Shown here piece by piece: positions 55,500-64,000 of a DNA stretch of 64,000 nucleotides (within the stretch, counting starts at the first letter, position 1; each line of letters starts with the position of its first letter). Source of the stretch: Schaalia dentiphila ATCC 17982 (GTDB taxonomy: Bacteria; Actinomycetota; Actinomycetes; Actinomycetales; Actinomycetaceae); the NCBI RefSeq assembly GCF_000154225.1, contig NZ_DS264586.1:1456527-1520526 (forward strand). The letters run 5' to 3'. The notes below the pieces were generated by a model. The model searched no databases. It was not told the origin of the DNA and was given only the letters and a program-made list of their open reading frames with translations. Both the position numbers and the translations under genes were made by a program.

Positions 55500-57148
55500 G
55501 CCAGCACCTCCCGAGCTCTCTCCTCAGCCACCGCCAGCTTGTCGATGAGAACCCTGTCGGAAGCCCGATCGAGGCTCGCGCTCACCGGGGCAACGACAGC
55601 CGACAGAGACTCTCCGGCGAGGCGTTCGAGCGCCGCACGGGCTTGCTCGGCCAGCGAACGAACTGTGCGTTCACCGAAATAGGCTTCCAGGATTGTCTGG
55701 GACAGGGCTGCCGATGCCCCGGCGATACCGACTTCAACACCGGTGAGACCACCGGTCATCGTAAACGCGGCCACCATCAGCGAGACCGTCACGACGTTGA
55801 TGCCGCCCGCGAGCATGCGCCCGCTGACCCGCGAGGACTCGGCCTGGCCACGAATGATCTGCGTGACCTCACGCGTCCACTCCTGCGCCACTGTGCGTGC
55901 GCGCTGCTCTGCCGCATCGACGTCGAGCAGCTCATCGAACGTAGACGTGTCCACGACCGTGCGCGCCCTGCGCAGGGATTCACCCCACGCCCGGTGGTAT
56001 TGGTCTGCCAAATGCTGCGCAAGGCCTCCGGTCAGATCGCGCTGCACCTGAACGTCCGGGGCTGCCTGTCCACGAAATGCACCCATCACGCGCGAACTCA
56101 GACCAGAAAACACACGCGAGACGGTCTTGGACATATCCCACGAGCCCAGTACCTCGGCGATGCGTGCGCTTACTTCGCCGCGCAGTACGTCATCACTCGA
56201 CGTGGAGGACACTTCCCGGGCATAGGAAGCAACGAGCTGCTCGATATCGCCGGCGGCCGCCTCGAACTCACGGTTGCGTTGCCTCGCAGCCTCCAGTGCG
56301 CGCGTCGTCTCCTCCAACGACGAGGCGACGGCACCGGACAGCGATCGACGTACGATAGCGGCACGTTCCTCGGCATCGCGTCCGATTCCCTCCAGGTAGG
56401 ACCCGATCGGCGCGATTGCTTCGGCGGACAGGCGCCCATCGCTGAGGGGCTGTTCCTCGACCGTATAAATCGCGACCTCACCCAGGCCACGCCGGCGAGC
56501 CAACGAGGCCAGATCCTCGCGAATTTCCTGCACCGCCCCAGGGGGGACGCGGTTGAGTACGATGGCGACACGCAATCCGCGGCTCGCGGCTTCCTCCAGG
56601 TGTTTCCACGCCACCGCATCCGCGTAGCGGGCCGCGGTCGTGACAAACACCCACAGATCTGCGCCGTCGAGCAGCTCTGCAGCCAGGCGACGGTTTCCGT
56701 CCTCGACGGAATCGATGTCTGGCGCGTCCACAATGCCCACGGCAGGCCACAGCGTCTTCTCGACAGCGATCGTGATCGCGTCGAGGCTATCCCCACCCGA
56801 GCCCTCGCTCTTCGCCAGTCTCGGCAGCACTCGGTCCGACATGAACCACTCGCGTGCCTTGGGCGCGCAGACCAACACGGGGCGCCGAGTCGTCGGACGC
56901 ACCGCGCCCGCCCGACTCACGTTTCGGCCAAGCAACGAATTGACGAGCGTCGACTTACCAGACCCCGTCGAGCCACCGACGACCACCAGCACGGGTGCAT
57001 CCGCATCCTCGAGGCGCGGCAACACGACGTCCTGCAGGCGTCGCAGCGCGCGCTCCGCGTCGCCACGACTCCCTTCCGGAATGGCATGGAGCGTTTCCTC
57101 AAGGGCATGCGCCAGCGAGCGAGCTGCTTCAACCGCCGTGAGGGACAC
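55496..57148 (-). CDS. Dynamin-like GTPase, first of a pair
   Basis: A 550-aa GTPase with G1 GGSTGSGKST (58-67), G2 AVRPTTRRP and G3 DAPDIDS. G4 reads NRVP in place of NKxD, so base recognition is altered. Long helices with heptad-like patterns (250-340, 480-545) and a hydrophobic pair (INVVTVSLMVAAFTMTGGL, VEVGIAGASAAL; about 435-475) resemble the stalk and paddle of dynamin-like proteins. The GTG at 57148 follows the hisS stop directly (TGAGTG). The two GTPases overlap and probably act as a heteromer at the membrane. Confidence 0.75.
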   Translation of the reverse strand: MSLTAVEAARSLAHALEETLHAIPEGSRGDAERALRRLQDVVLPRLEDADAPVLVVVGGSTGSGKSTLVNSLLGRNVSRAGAVRPTTRRPVLVCAPKAREWFMSDRVLPRLAKSEGSGGDSLDAITIAVEKTLWPAVGIVDAPDIDSVEDGNRRLAAELLDGADLWVFVTTAARYADAVAWKHLEEAASRGLRVAIVLNRVPPGAVQEIREDLASLARRRGLGEVAIYTVEEQPLSDGRLSAEAIAPIGSYLEGIGRDAEERAAIVRRSLSGAVASSLEETTRALEAARQRNREFEAAAGDIEQLVASYAREVSSTSSDDVLRGEVSARIAEVLGSWDMSKTVSRVFSGLSSRVMGAFRGQAAPDVQVQRDLTGGLAQHLADQYHRAWGESLRRARTVVDTSTFDELLDVDAAEQRARTVAQEWTREVTQIIRGQAESSRVSGRMLAGGINVVTVSLMVAAFTMTGGLTGVEVGIAGASAALSQTILEAYFGERTVRSLAEQARAALERLAGESLSAVVAPVSASLDRASDRVLIDKLAVAEERAREVLA

Positions 57149-58501
57149 TCAGTCGGTCACCTTCTCGATAGTAGGGACCGCGTCGGCCTCGGGCAGGACC
57201 CACGTGTGCGGATCGGCGTCCACCTGCTCGCCACTGCGAATGTCCTTCACCGTGTCAGCGCTACCCTCCTCGCCCGGGAACCAGACGAAGGGGATGCCGC
57301 GCTTATCGGCGAACTTGATCTGCTTGCCGAACTTTGCGGCGCTGGGAGCAACGTCCGTTGAGATGCCGCGCGAACGCAGCACAGCGGCAATCGCCTCCGA
57401 GCGCTCACGTTGCTCCTCCGCGATGACCGCGACGACGACCGCCGTGGGCACCTTGCGAGAGGCCCTCACCATCGGCGCGGAAATCATGCGCGACACGAGG
57501 CGCGAGACGCCGATAGACAGGCCGACGCCCGGGTAGGTGCGCTTGCCGTCCTTCGCCAGGGAGTCGTAGCGTCCGCCCGAGCAGATCGAGCCGAGAGCCT
57601 CATGACCTTCGATCTCCGACTCGTACACGCTGCCCGTGTAGTAATCGAGACCGCGAGCGATCTTGAGGTCCGCGACGACCGCACCCGGCATCCGCTTGTT
57701 CGCGGTATCGAGGAGTTCGGTCAGCTCCTTCAGGCCCTCGTCCAGCAGTTCGCCGCCCACACCGAGGTCGGCCAGACGCGCGCGCACCTCTGAAGACTCG
57801 GACGTGCGGATCTGCGCCATCTGGAGCAGAACGGATGCCTGCTCGCCATCAATGCCGGACTGAGCCAGCTCGGCGGCCACACCCTCCGGGCCGATCTTGT
57901 CGATCTTGTCGAGGCCGCGCAGGGCAGCCTCAACGTCCGTGACCCCGAGGGACTCACACACGCCCTGAACGACCTTGCGGTTATTCACAAGCACGCGCAC
58001 GTGCGGGATCGGCAGGTTATTCAGAGCCTCGGCCATCACCAGCGGCAGGTCCACCTCGAAGTGGAACGGGAGTTCACCGTTACCCACGACGTCGATGTCC
58101 GCCTGCGTGAATTCACGGAAGCGACCGTCCTGGGGACGCTCACCGCGCCACACCTTCTGGATCTGGTAGCGCTTGAACGGGAAATCCAGCTCGTTCGCGT
58201 TCTCGACCACGTAGCGGGCGAAGGGAACCGTGAGGTCGAAGTGCAGACCCATGCCCTTGTCCTTGGGAGCGCGTGCACCGGCCGCCGCGGCCTTCAGGGC
58301 CTGCAGGCGTTCAAGCACGTAGATCTCCTTGGAGGTCTCCCCCTTTGCTTCCAACTGCTCGAGGGTCTCGACCGCACGGGTTTCGATGCCCGCGAAGCCG
58401 TGCAATTCAAACACGCGACGCAGCTCGTCGAGGACGTGCATCTCAATGATGCGGCCCTCCGGGAGCCATTCGGGGAAACCTGACAGGGACGTGCGAGCCA
58501 T
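57149..58501 (-). CDS. hisS: Histidyl-tRNA synthetase
   Basis: A 450-aa class II synthetase. Motif 2 YQIQKVWRGERPQDGRFREF, the HisRS-specific LKIARGLDYYTGSVYE and SGGRYDSL, motif 3 GVGLSIGVSRL, and a C-terminal anticodon-binding domain are present. The core is slightly shorter than E. coli HisS plus an insertion. ATG 58501 with AGAAAGA upstream. The rel ... hisS order is conserved. Confidence 0.95.
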   Translation of the reverse strand: MARTSLSGFPEWLPEGRIIEMHVLDELRRVFELHGFAGIETRAVETLEQLEAKGETSKEIYVLERLQALKAAAAGARAPKDKGMGLHFDLTVPFARYVVENANELDFPFKRYQIQKVWRGERPQDGRFREFTQADIDVVGNGELPFHFEVDLPLVMAEALNNLPIPHVRVLVNNRKVVQGVCESLGVTDVEAALRGLDKIDKIGPEGVAAELAQSGIDGEQASVLLQMAQIRTSESSEVRARLADLGVGGELLDEGLKELTELLDTANKRMPGAVVADLKIARGLDYYTGSVYESEIEGHEALGSICSGGRYDSLAKDGKRTYPGVGLSIGVSRLVSRMISAPMVRASRKVPTAVVVAVIAEEQRERSEAIAAVLRSRGISTDVAPSAAKFGKQIKFADKRGIPFVWFPGEEGSADTVKDIRSGEQVDADPHTWVLPEADAVPTIEKVTD

Positions 58502-58528
58502 TAAGCGTTCTTTCTATGACGAAGGTGG

Positions 58529-59248
58529 TTAGCCGATGCGACGAGCGCGAATCAGATACTGGTTTGAGCGTATCTCATCTGCGAGCGTGGTCGCCGGGCC
58601 GTGTCCGGGAACAAGGACGGTGCGAGGATCGAGAGCGTTGGAAATCGTGCGCAAAGAATGTCGCATCTGAGTTTCGTCGCCCCCGGGCAGGTCGGTGCGC
58701 CCGACGCTGTCCTTAAACAGCACGTCTGCGCTCATCGCCCACGGAACCGCCTCATCGGAACAGTAGAAGGACTGGTTGTTGACCCGGATATCGAGCGGGC
58801 TCTCCCCCAGGAAGACAGCCGATCCCTCGGTATGACCGGGTGCGGGAACCATGCGCAGCCACACGCTGGGGCACACCTCAAACGAATCTGAGGGCACCTC
58901 ACGCAGGTCGGCTGGCTTGACCCACTCCCCCACAAAGTCGGGCAGCGGCATCGGCAGGAACGAGGCCGGGGCATCCATGCGGTACATGTCAGGTCCCGGC
59001 ACGTACACGGGAACGGTGCCTCCGTCCACTCCCCAAGTGGACACCGCGGCCGCGTCCCAGACGTGGTCGGGGTGTCCGTGTGTCAGAAGCACCGCGCCCA
59101 CGCTGACACCCTCAAGCTCGAGGACCTCGCGGATCAGGTGTTGAATTCCCGCTGAAGGGTCGACGACAAGGGCAGTGCCCGCCCCGGAAGGGACGAGCAC
59201 GAGCCCATTCGCCGCGTAGAAAGGCGATGGAATAACGTGAAGGCGCAT
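58529..59248 (-). CDS. Metallo-beta-lactamase-fold hydrolase
   Basis: A 239-aa glyoxalase-II-like metallohydrolase. THGHPDHVWD carries the HxHxDH metal site, PAPGHTEGSAV the next His, DVLFKDSVGRTDLPGGD the bridging Asp, and VPGHGPAT the last His. Family members cut thioesters such as S-lactoylglutathione or related; the natural substrate of this rel-hisS-linked group (Rv2581c type) is not known to me. ATG 59248 lies one base after the DUF349 stop. The frame upstream is a shadow. Confidence 0.9.
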   Translation of the reverse strand: MRLHVIPSPFYAANGLVLVPSGAGTALVVDPSAGIQHLIREVLELEGVSVGAVLLTHGHPDHVWDAAAVSTWGVDGGTVPVYVPGPDMYRMDAPASFLPMPLPDFVGEWVKPADLREVPSDSFEVCPSVWLRMVPAPGHTEGSAVFLGESPLDIRVNNQSFYCSDEAVPWAMSADVLFKDSVGRTDLPGGDETQMRHSLRTISNALDPRTVLVPGHGPATTLADEIRSNQYLIRARRIG

Positions 59249-59249
59249 G

Positions 59250-60584
59250 TCACTCCATGGAGGAGGAGATCTGCGCGAGCCAGGCGCGCTTGGTCTCAAG
59301 AGCCTCGCGCACGTTCCTGGCGGCCTTCTCGTCGCCCTTGGCCTCGGCCTCGGACAGAGAACGCTCGAGCTGAGCGATCTGCTCCTCAAGCTGACCCACC
59401 ATGCCGGCCGCGCGTGCGCGCGTCTCGGGGTTGGTGCGGCGCCATTCCTTCTCTTCGGCCTCGCGGACGGCGGCCTCAACGGCACGCAGACGACCCTCGA
59501 TGCGGTGCAGGTCGGCGGACGGCACGCGGCCCACCTCTTCCCAGCGGTCCTGGATCTGACGCAGCTGAGCCTTCGCGCGATCAATGTCGGTCACTGGCAG
59601 GATGGCCTCAGCATCAACGAGGATCGCTTCCTTCGCGACGAGGTTGTCGCGGTACTCCGCGTCGGTGGCCTCGTCCTTGGCGCGGCGAGCGTCGAAGAAC
59701 ACCTGCTGGGCGGCGCGGAAACGTGCCCACAGCGCGTCGTCTTCCTTACGCGACGCGCGAGGGGCGGCCTTCCAGCGGTTCATGAGCTCACGGTAGGCAC
59801 CGGAGGTACGCGACCAGTCCACGGACGAGGACAGAGCCTCGGCCTCAGCGATCAGGGCTTCCTTCACTCGCTTAGCCTCGGACTGGGCCTGATCGAGCTG
59901 CGAGAAGAACTGGCGGCGGTGACGGTCGAACTGGGTGCGCGCGGAGGAGAAACGCTTCCACAGCTCATCCTCGATGGCCTTCTCCAGGCGCGGGCCGCGG
60001 CGCTGCAGGTTCTTCCACTCATCAAGGAGGTCGCGCAGGGTCTGACCCGACTGCTTCCAATGGGTCTTGGCGGGATCCTGGGCGACAATAGCCTCGGCGC
60101 GCTCAACGACAGAAGTGCGCTCGGCGAGAGCAGCAGCCTTGGCGGCCTTACGCTCCTCACGGGCGATTTCCTTACGCTCCTCGGCGGCCTTCTCAACCGC
60201 CGCAACGCGCTCGCGCAGCGCCGGGATGTCGCCGATGACATTCGGGGAGGCGACCTGCTCGCGCAGCGTTGCGAGAGTCTGGTCGATGTCGCGCGGGCTC
60301 AGCGTGCCCAGGCGATCCTCAAAAAGCTTGATGGTGGCTTCGAGGTCTGCGTAGCGACGCTCGTACAGAGCGTAGGGAGAAGCAGGAATGCCCTCGGGGA
60401 AGCCGCCGATAACGCGCTCCTCGTCTCCATCCTTGACGTAGACAGTGCCGTCCTCGCCGATACGGGCGAAGGGGTGCTCGGGCACCTCGGAAGCAGCAAT
60501 CGTCGTCGAGACCGCGGCCTCCTCAATCGTCGACGGGGCAGCTTCGGGAGCGGTTTCGTTATTCGGAATCGGCGTCGTGGTCAC
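59250..60584 (-). CDS. DUF349-repeat coiled-coil protein
   Basis: A 444-aa, almost wholly helical protein, rich in Glu, Arg and Ala, with three or so DUF349 repeats (for example QTLRDLLDEWKNLQ, GAYRELMNRWKAAP, RQIQDRWEEVGRVP), each with the W...R/K pattern and KEDDALWARFRAAQ-type second halves. Function is unknown; the E. coli relative YhbJ-unrelated DUF349 proteins are linked to stress phenotypes only by screens. The GTG at 60584 has AGAAGGA five bases upstream. It sits between rel and the hydrolase gene, with a perfect inverted repeat in its upstream region. Confidence 0.85.
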   Translation of the reverse strand: MTTTPIPNNETAPEAAPSTIEEAAVSTTIAASEVPEHPFARIGEDGTVYVKDGDEERVIGGFPEGIPASPYALYERRYADLEATIKLFEDRLGTLSPRDIDQTLATLREQVASPNVIGDIPALRERVAAVEKAAEERKEIAREERKAAKAAALAERTSVVERAEAIVAQDPAKTHWKQSGQTLRDLLDEWKNLQRRGPRLEKAIEDELWKRFSSARTQFDRHRRQFFSQLDQAQSEAKRVKEALIAEAEALSSSVDWSRTSGAYRELMNRWKAAPRASRKEDDALWARFRAAQQVFFDARRAKDEATDAEYRDNLVAKEAILVDAEAILPVTDIDRAKAQLRQIQDRWEEVGRVPSADLHRIEGRLRAVEAAVREAEEKEWRRTNPETRARAAGMVGQLEEQIAQLERSLSEAEAKGDEKAARNVREALETKRAWLAQISSSME

Positions 60585-60631
60585 GATATTCCTTCTGAGA
60601 CGAGGGCTTACGCCCGGCGCGGGTGCGTGCC

Positions 60632-60662
60632 GATGTGACACACACATCTAGTGTGTCACATC
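60632..60662. promoter_or_regulatory. Perfect inverted repeat, operator-like, upstream of the DUF349 gene
   Basis: GATGTGACACAC (60632-60643) and GTGTGTCACATC (60651-60662) are perfect 12-bp arms around ACATCTA. A third half-site-like GATGTAACAC lies at 60701-60710. There is no U-tract. It could be a regulator's binding site or the terminator of rel; the extra half site favours an operator. Confidence 0.5.
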
Positions 60663-60749
60663 TAACGAGCAGGGGAAAGCTCATCACCCAAAAGGGGACG
60701 GATGTAACACCCTTTTCACGCGAATCGACGCAGGCCGCCCGCGCCTCGT

Positions 60750-63050
60750 CTATGAATCGGCGCCGATGCGCACCGCCTCGAAGACCCCATCGACCCGACG
60801 AAGGGCGGACAGGACCGCGTTCAGGTGCCCGAGGTCGGCCAGTTCGAATGAGAAGTTACCCGAGGCGACCTGATCTCCGTCGGTCTTCAGCGCGGCGGCG
60901 AGAATGTTGACGCGATAGTCAGACAGCACGCGCGTCAGATCCGAGAGCAGTCCGCCACGATCGAGAGCACGCACCTCAATCTGCACCCGGAACGGAGCAC
61001 CCAGCCCCTCCTCGTTCCAGGACACGTCGACGAAGCGTTCGGGCTGCAGCTGTTCTAGACGGACAGCGTTCGCGCACGTACTGCGATGCACCGAGATACC
61101 CTGGCCTCGGGTAATAAAGCCGACGATGTCATCTCCGGGCACCGGCGTACAGCACTTGGCGAGCTTGACCCAGATCTCGTTCGGACTCAGACCGGCGACG
61201 GTGATCGCCGCATCGCCCGAGGCTTCGGAGCGTGGCTTCTGAGAACCCGGGGTCACGGCCTCGGACAGCGTCTCCTCCGTGCCGTCTCCCCCACCCAGGT
61301 TGTCGACCAGCTTGGAGACGACGTTCTGTGCGGAGATATGGCCCTCGCCGACAGCTGCGTACAGGCCGGACACGTCGGGATAGCCGAAGGACGTCGCGAC
61401 CGACAGGATCGACTCGTGGCTCATGAGGCGCTGGAGCGGCAGGTTCTGCTTGCGCATCGCGCGGGCAAGCGCCTCTTTTCCGGCCTCCACAGCTTCCTCG
61501 CGGCGCTCCTTGGAGAACCACGCCTTGATCTTGGAGCGCGCACGCGGAGAGGCGACAAAAGCCAGCCAGTCGCGCGAAGGTCCGGACTTATCTGACTTAG
61601 AAGTCACGACCTCGACCGTCTCGCCCGACTCGAGGCGTGTATCCAGGGAGACAAGGCGGCCGTTGACCTTCGCGCCCACCGTGCGGTGGCCGACCTCCGT
61701 GTGCACCGCATACGCTAAGTCGACGGGCGTCGAACGCGCCGGCAACACGATGACCTGGCCCTTCGGCGTAAACACGTAGACCTCATCGCCGGCGATCTCG
61801 AAGCGCAGCGAATCGAGGAACTCCTCAGGATCGCCCGTCTCGCGCTCCATCTCGACCAAAGCACGCAACCAGTTCGCCTGCTCGTCAGAGCTCATGCGAT
61901 CCGCGTCGCCACTCGAAGCGTTTGGGTTCTGCTTGTACTTCCAGTGCGCGGCGACGCCATGCTCGGCGCGCTCATGCATGTCGAAGGTACGGATCTGGAT
62001 CTCCACCGGCTTGCCACCGGGTCCGATAACCGTCGTATGCAGCGACTGGTAGAGATTAAACTTCGGCATCGCGATGTAGTCTTTGAAACGGCCGGGAATC
62101 GGGTTCCAGCGCCCGTGCAGCGCCCCCAGCACGCCGTAGCAATCCTTGATCGACTCCACCAGTACACGCACAGCCACCAGATCGTAGACCTCATCGAAGG
62201 CCTTGCCGCGCACGATCATCTTCTGGTAGATCGAGTAGTGGCTCTTCGGACGGCCACTCACCGTCCCCTTCGTGCCCGAACGACGCAAATCCTCTTCGAT
62301 CTGGTCGATGACATCTCGCAGATATTCTTCGCGCTGGGGTGCCCTCTCCGTGACGAGGCGGTCGATCTCCTCGTAGATATCCGGGTACAGCGTCTTGAAC
62401 GACAGCTCCTCAAGCTCCCACTTCACCATGTTCATGCCGAGGCGATGAGCCAGGGGTGCATAGATCTCCAGCGTCTCCTTCGCCTTCTTTGCCGCCGACT
62501 TGGCGGGCACGAACCGCCACGTGCGGGCATTATGCAGTCGGTCGCCGAGCTTGATGAGCAGCACACGGATATCGCGGCTCATCGCGACGAGCATCTTGCG
62601 CAGCGTCTCAGACTGGGCAGCGGCGCCGTAGTGCACCTTGTCGAGCTTGGTGACGCCGTCAACGAGGTTGGCAATCGCCTCGCCATATTCGGCAGCGAGC
62701 TGCTCAAGCGTGTAGTCCGTGTCCTCGACCGTGTCATGCAGCAGCGCTGCGACAAGCGTCGGGGTCTTCATGCCCATCTCCGCGAGGATGGTCGCAACGG
62801 CGACCGGATGGGTGATATACGGTTCACCGGACTTGCGCACTTGACCGCGGTGATGTTCCTCGGCTGTACGGTAGGCCCGCTCGACGACGCTGATGTCCGC
62901 CTTCGGATGGTTCGCCCGCAGGGCGCGCACAAGCGGCTCAATCTCGGGGATTGTGGCACGTCCGCGTGAGCCAAACCAAACGAGGCCAGAGCGCACTCGG
63001 GAACCGGCCGCGGGAAGTGCGGATCCTGAAGTCATGTCGTCGCTGCTCAT
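60750..63050 (-). CDS. rel: Bifunctional (p)ppGpp synthetase/hydrolase
   Basis: A 766-aa Rel. The hydrolase domain has HDTVED (105-110) and the GDRLHN region (KLGDRLHNARTW); the synthetase domain has GRPKSHYSIYQKM and RFKDYIAMPKFNLYQSLHT. TGS (VYVFTPKGQVIVLPARST), zinc-finger/CC (AKCCTPVPGDDIVGFITRG) and ACT domains follow. Both active sites look intact, as is normal for the single Rel of Actinobacteria. The ATG at 63050 has TATCAT (63057-63062) six bases upstream, so the mRNA is probably leaderless. Confidence 0.96.
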   Translation of the reverse strand: MSSDDMTSGSALPAAGSRVRSGLVWFGSRGRATIPEIEPLVRALRANHPKADISVVERAYRTAEEHHRGQVRKSGEPYITHPVAVATILAEMGMKTPTLVAALLHDTVEDTDYTLEQLAAEYGEAIANLVDGVTKLDKVHYGAAAQSETLRKMLVAMSRDIRVLLIKLGDRLHNARTWRFVPAKSAAKKAKETLEIYAPLAHRLGMNMVKWELEELSFKTLYPDIYEEIDRLVTERAPQREEYLRDVIDQIEEDLRRSGTKGTVSGRPKSHYSIYQKMIVRGKAFDEVYDLVAVRVLVESIKDCYGVLGALHGRWNPIPGRFKDYIAMPKFNLYQSLHTTVIGPGGKPVEIQIRTFDMHERAEHGVAAHWKYKQNPNASSGDADRMSSDEQANWLRALVEMERETGDPEEFLDSLRFEIAGDEVYVFTPKGQVIVLPARSTPVDLAYAVHTEVGHRTVGAKVNGRLVSLDTRLESGETVEVVTSKSDKSGPSRDWLAFVASPRARSKIKAWFSKERREEAVEAGKEALARAMRKQNLPLQRLMSHESILSVATSFGYPDVSGLYAAVGEGHISAQNVVSKLVDNLGGGDGTEETLSEAVTPGSQKPRSEASGDAAITVAGLSPNEIWVKLAKCCTPVPGDDIVGFITRGQGISVHRSTCANAVRLEQLQPERFVDVSWNEEGLGAPFRVQIEVRALDRGGLLSDLTRVLSDYRVNILAAALKTDGDQVASGNFSFELADLGHLNAVLSALRRVDGVFEAVRIGADS

Positions 63051-63056
63051 GGCCCC

Positions 63057-63062
63057 ATGATA
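63057..63062 (-). promoter_or_regulatory. -10 box of rel
   Basis: TATCAT on the minus strand, six bases before the ATG. The place for a -35 falls within the apt terminator hairpin. Confidence 0.55.
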
Positions 63063-63070
63063 GCGACGAA

Positions 63071-63111
63071 CGAGCGGGTCCGGGGATCGTGACGATCCCC
63101 GGACCCGCTCG
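63071..63111 (-). terminator. apt terminator
   Basis: An 18-bp perfect hairpin, CGAGCGGGTCCGGGGATC (63071-63088) with its complement at 63094-63111 and loop GTGAC, 18 bp after the apt stop. On the minus strand it runs into TTCGTC. Confidence 0.85.
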
Positions 63112-63128
63112 CTGTCAAGAAACGACGC

Positions 63129-63668
63129 TTAGAGGTGTAGCGCGCTCTCCACCGTCACATCCGTCAGCACCGAGCGACCGCCGAGCGCATCGAGTTCCAG
63201 GAGAACGGCCACGGCCTCGACGGACGCGCCGCACTGGCGCAGCAGCTTCACCGCCGCGTTCGCTGTGCCGCCCGTCGCGAGCACGTCGTCGATGATGAGG
63301 ACGCGCTGGCCCTCGTGGACCGACTCGGGGTGCATTTCCATGCGCGCCGTGCCGTACTCAAGTTCGTAGTCGACGCCGATCACGTGGCCGGGCAGCTTGC
63401 CAGCCTTGCGGATCGTCAGCATTCCGAGGCCAAGCTCGGCGGCCACGGGAGCGCCGAGGATGAAGCCACGCGACTCAAGACCCGCGACTGCGTCGATGCG
63501 ACCCGCGTAGCGAGCGCCGATCAGCTCAACCAGTTCCTTGAATGCAGGGCCGTTCGCAAACAGCTCAGTGATATCACGAAACAGAACGCCGGGTTCCGGA
63601 AAATCCGGGATTTCCAGCATGTTGCTTCGCACCAGAGTGGCGATGCGCTCGCCGAGCTCACCGATCAT
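63129..63668 (-). CDS. apt: Adenine phosphoribosyltransferase
   Basis: A 179-aa purine salvage enzyme, making AMP from adenine and PRPP. IPDFPEPGVLFRDITEL, AGLESRGFILGAPVAAELG and the PRPP-binding VLIIDDVLATGGTA are typical. The ATG at 63668 overlaps the secF stop (ATGA). Order secF-apt-rel is conserved in Actinobacteria. Confidence 0.96.
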   Translation of the reverse strand: MIGELGERIATLVRSNMLEIPDFPEPGVLFRDITELFANGPAFKELVELIGARYAGRIDAVAGLESRGFILGAPVAAELGLGMLTIRKAGKLPGHVIGVDYELEYGTARMEMHPESVHEGQRVLIIDDVLATGGTANAAVKLLRQCGASVEAVAVLLELDALGGRSVLTDVTVESALHL

Positions 63669-64000
63669 CGATGATTCTTCTTCCTGTGGGGCTGATTCTC
63701 GTTGCCCAGGCGCTTGCCGGGCTTGATAGGAGCCACCTTCACCGATGCGGAGGCGCCCGGCGTGTCAGCGGCGTGGCGGCCCTGACGTGCCCGGTCGACG
63801 GCCGCGTTGTGCTCGCGGGTCTTGGCCGACAGCTCCTGGAAGGTGACCAGAAGCGGCGACGCGATGAAGATCGACGAGTAGGTACCGGCGATCATACCGA
63901 CAAACAGGGCCAGCGAGATATCCACCAGGGTACCCGGGCCAAGGGCCACGGAACCGATGATCAGAATCGCGCCGACGGGGAGAAGCGCCACAACCGAGGT
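63665..64000 (-). CDS. secF: Protein-export membrane protein SecF, C-terminal part
   Basis: The frame is open to the right edge, leaving about 111 C-terminal residues. The last transmembrane segments (VGAILIIGSVALGPGTLVDISLA, split by short loops, then ALFVGMIAGTYSSIFIASPLLV) match the end of SecF; GTYSSIFIASPL is the clearest signature. A basic cytoplasmic tail rich in Lys and Arg closes the protein. SecDF uses the proton-motive force to help Sec export. The apparent ATG/GTG at 63991 is internal. Confidence 0.92.
   Translation of the reverse strand, partial: TSVVALLPVGAILIIGSVALGPGTLVDISLALFVGMIAGTYSSIFIASPLLVTFQELSAKTREHNAAVDRARQGRHAADTPGASASVKVAPIKPGKRLGNENQPHRKKNHR

Noticed and set aside
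55430..57361. A 643-codon plus-strand frame
   Set aside because: Antisense to the first GTPase and hisS end; no domain seen.

Overview
The window is 64 kb of high-GC actinobacterial chromosome, cut at both ends (3' part of an acyl-CoA ligase gene at the left, 3' part of secF at the right). Gene order follows two blocks that are conserved in Actinobacteria such as Mycobacterium: uvrA ... uvrB-coaE-rpsA-polA-pdtaR-pyk-lgt-trpABCE, and secF-apt-rel-(DUF349)-metallohydrolase-hisS ... aspS ... rarA-rpsD-alaS-ruvX-mltG-aroE-prepilin peptidase. The two blocks meet at trpE and the A24 peptidase near 31.0 kb. High GC, many GTG starts, TANNNT boxes 6-8 nt before start codons (leaderless-type), an ANTAR response regulator and a DtxR/IdeR-type iron box all fit Actinobacteria. 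My guess is Actinomycetaceae (Actinomyces/Schaalia type); the genus is inference.

Layout: 0-4.9 kb, acyl-CoA ligase end, a small membrane protein, uvrA and a YciI protein. 4.9-8.2 kb, an AT-richer three-gene island with a ParB-like protein, a candidate PD-(D/E)XK nuclease and a DNA cytosine-5 methyltransferase that has its own promoter. This looks like a restriction-modification or defence locus of unusual composition. 8.3-12.8 kb, a metal-homeostasis unit of two tandem TerC proteins and a P-type ATPase, led by a yybP-ykoY manganese riboswitch. 13-25 kb, DNA repair and central functions (uvrB, coaE, a BrnQ carrier, rpsA, polA, a thioesterase, pdtaR, an odd tRNA with anticodon CAA, a 71-aa orphan and pyk). 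25.4-31 kb, lgt and trpA, B, C and E; trpG, trpD and trpF are not here.

31-39.4 kb, a tightly coupled run alaS-ruvX-mltG-aroE-prepilin peptidase joined by 4-base ATGA/GTGA overlaps, preceded by rarA and rpsD. 39.4-47.5 kb, an insertion between rarA and aspS relative to the conserved order: two membrane-anchored surface proteins with Pro/Ser/Thr-rich linkers, a ferric-siderophore ABC importer behind an iron box, and a Fes-like siderophore esterase. 47.5-60.6 kb, yciO, aspS, an MFS transporter, a DEAD-box helicase, a pair of dynamin-like GTPases, hisS, a metallo-beta-lactamase-fold hydrolase and a DUF349 coiled-coil protein. 60.7-64 kb, rel, apt and secF.

Most genes are housekeeping. The points that deserve attention are the ParB/nuclease/methyltransferase island, the riboswitch-led TerC/ATPase unit, the class-I-shaped tRNA-Leu(CAA), the iron cassette with its surface proteins, and a perfect operator-like inverted repeat upstream of the DUF349 gene. 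All calls come from reading the sequence; no database search was run.
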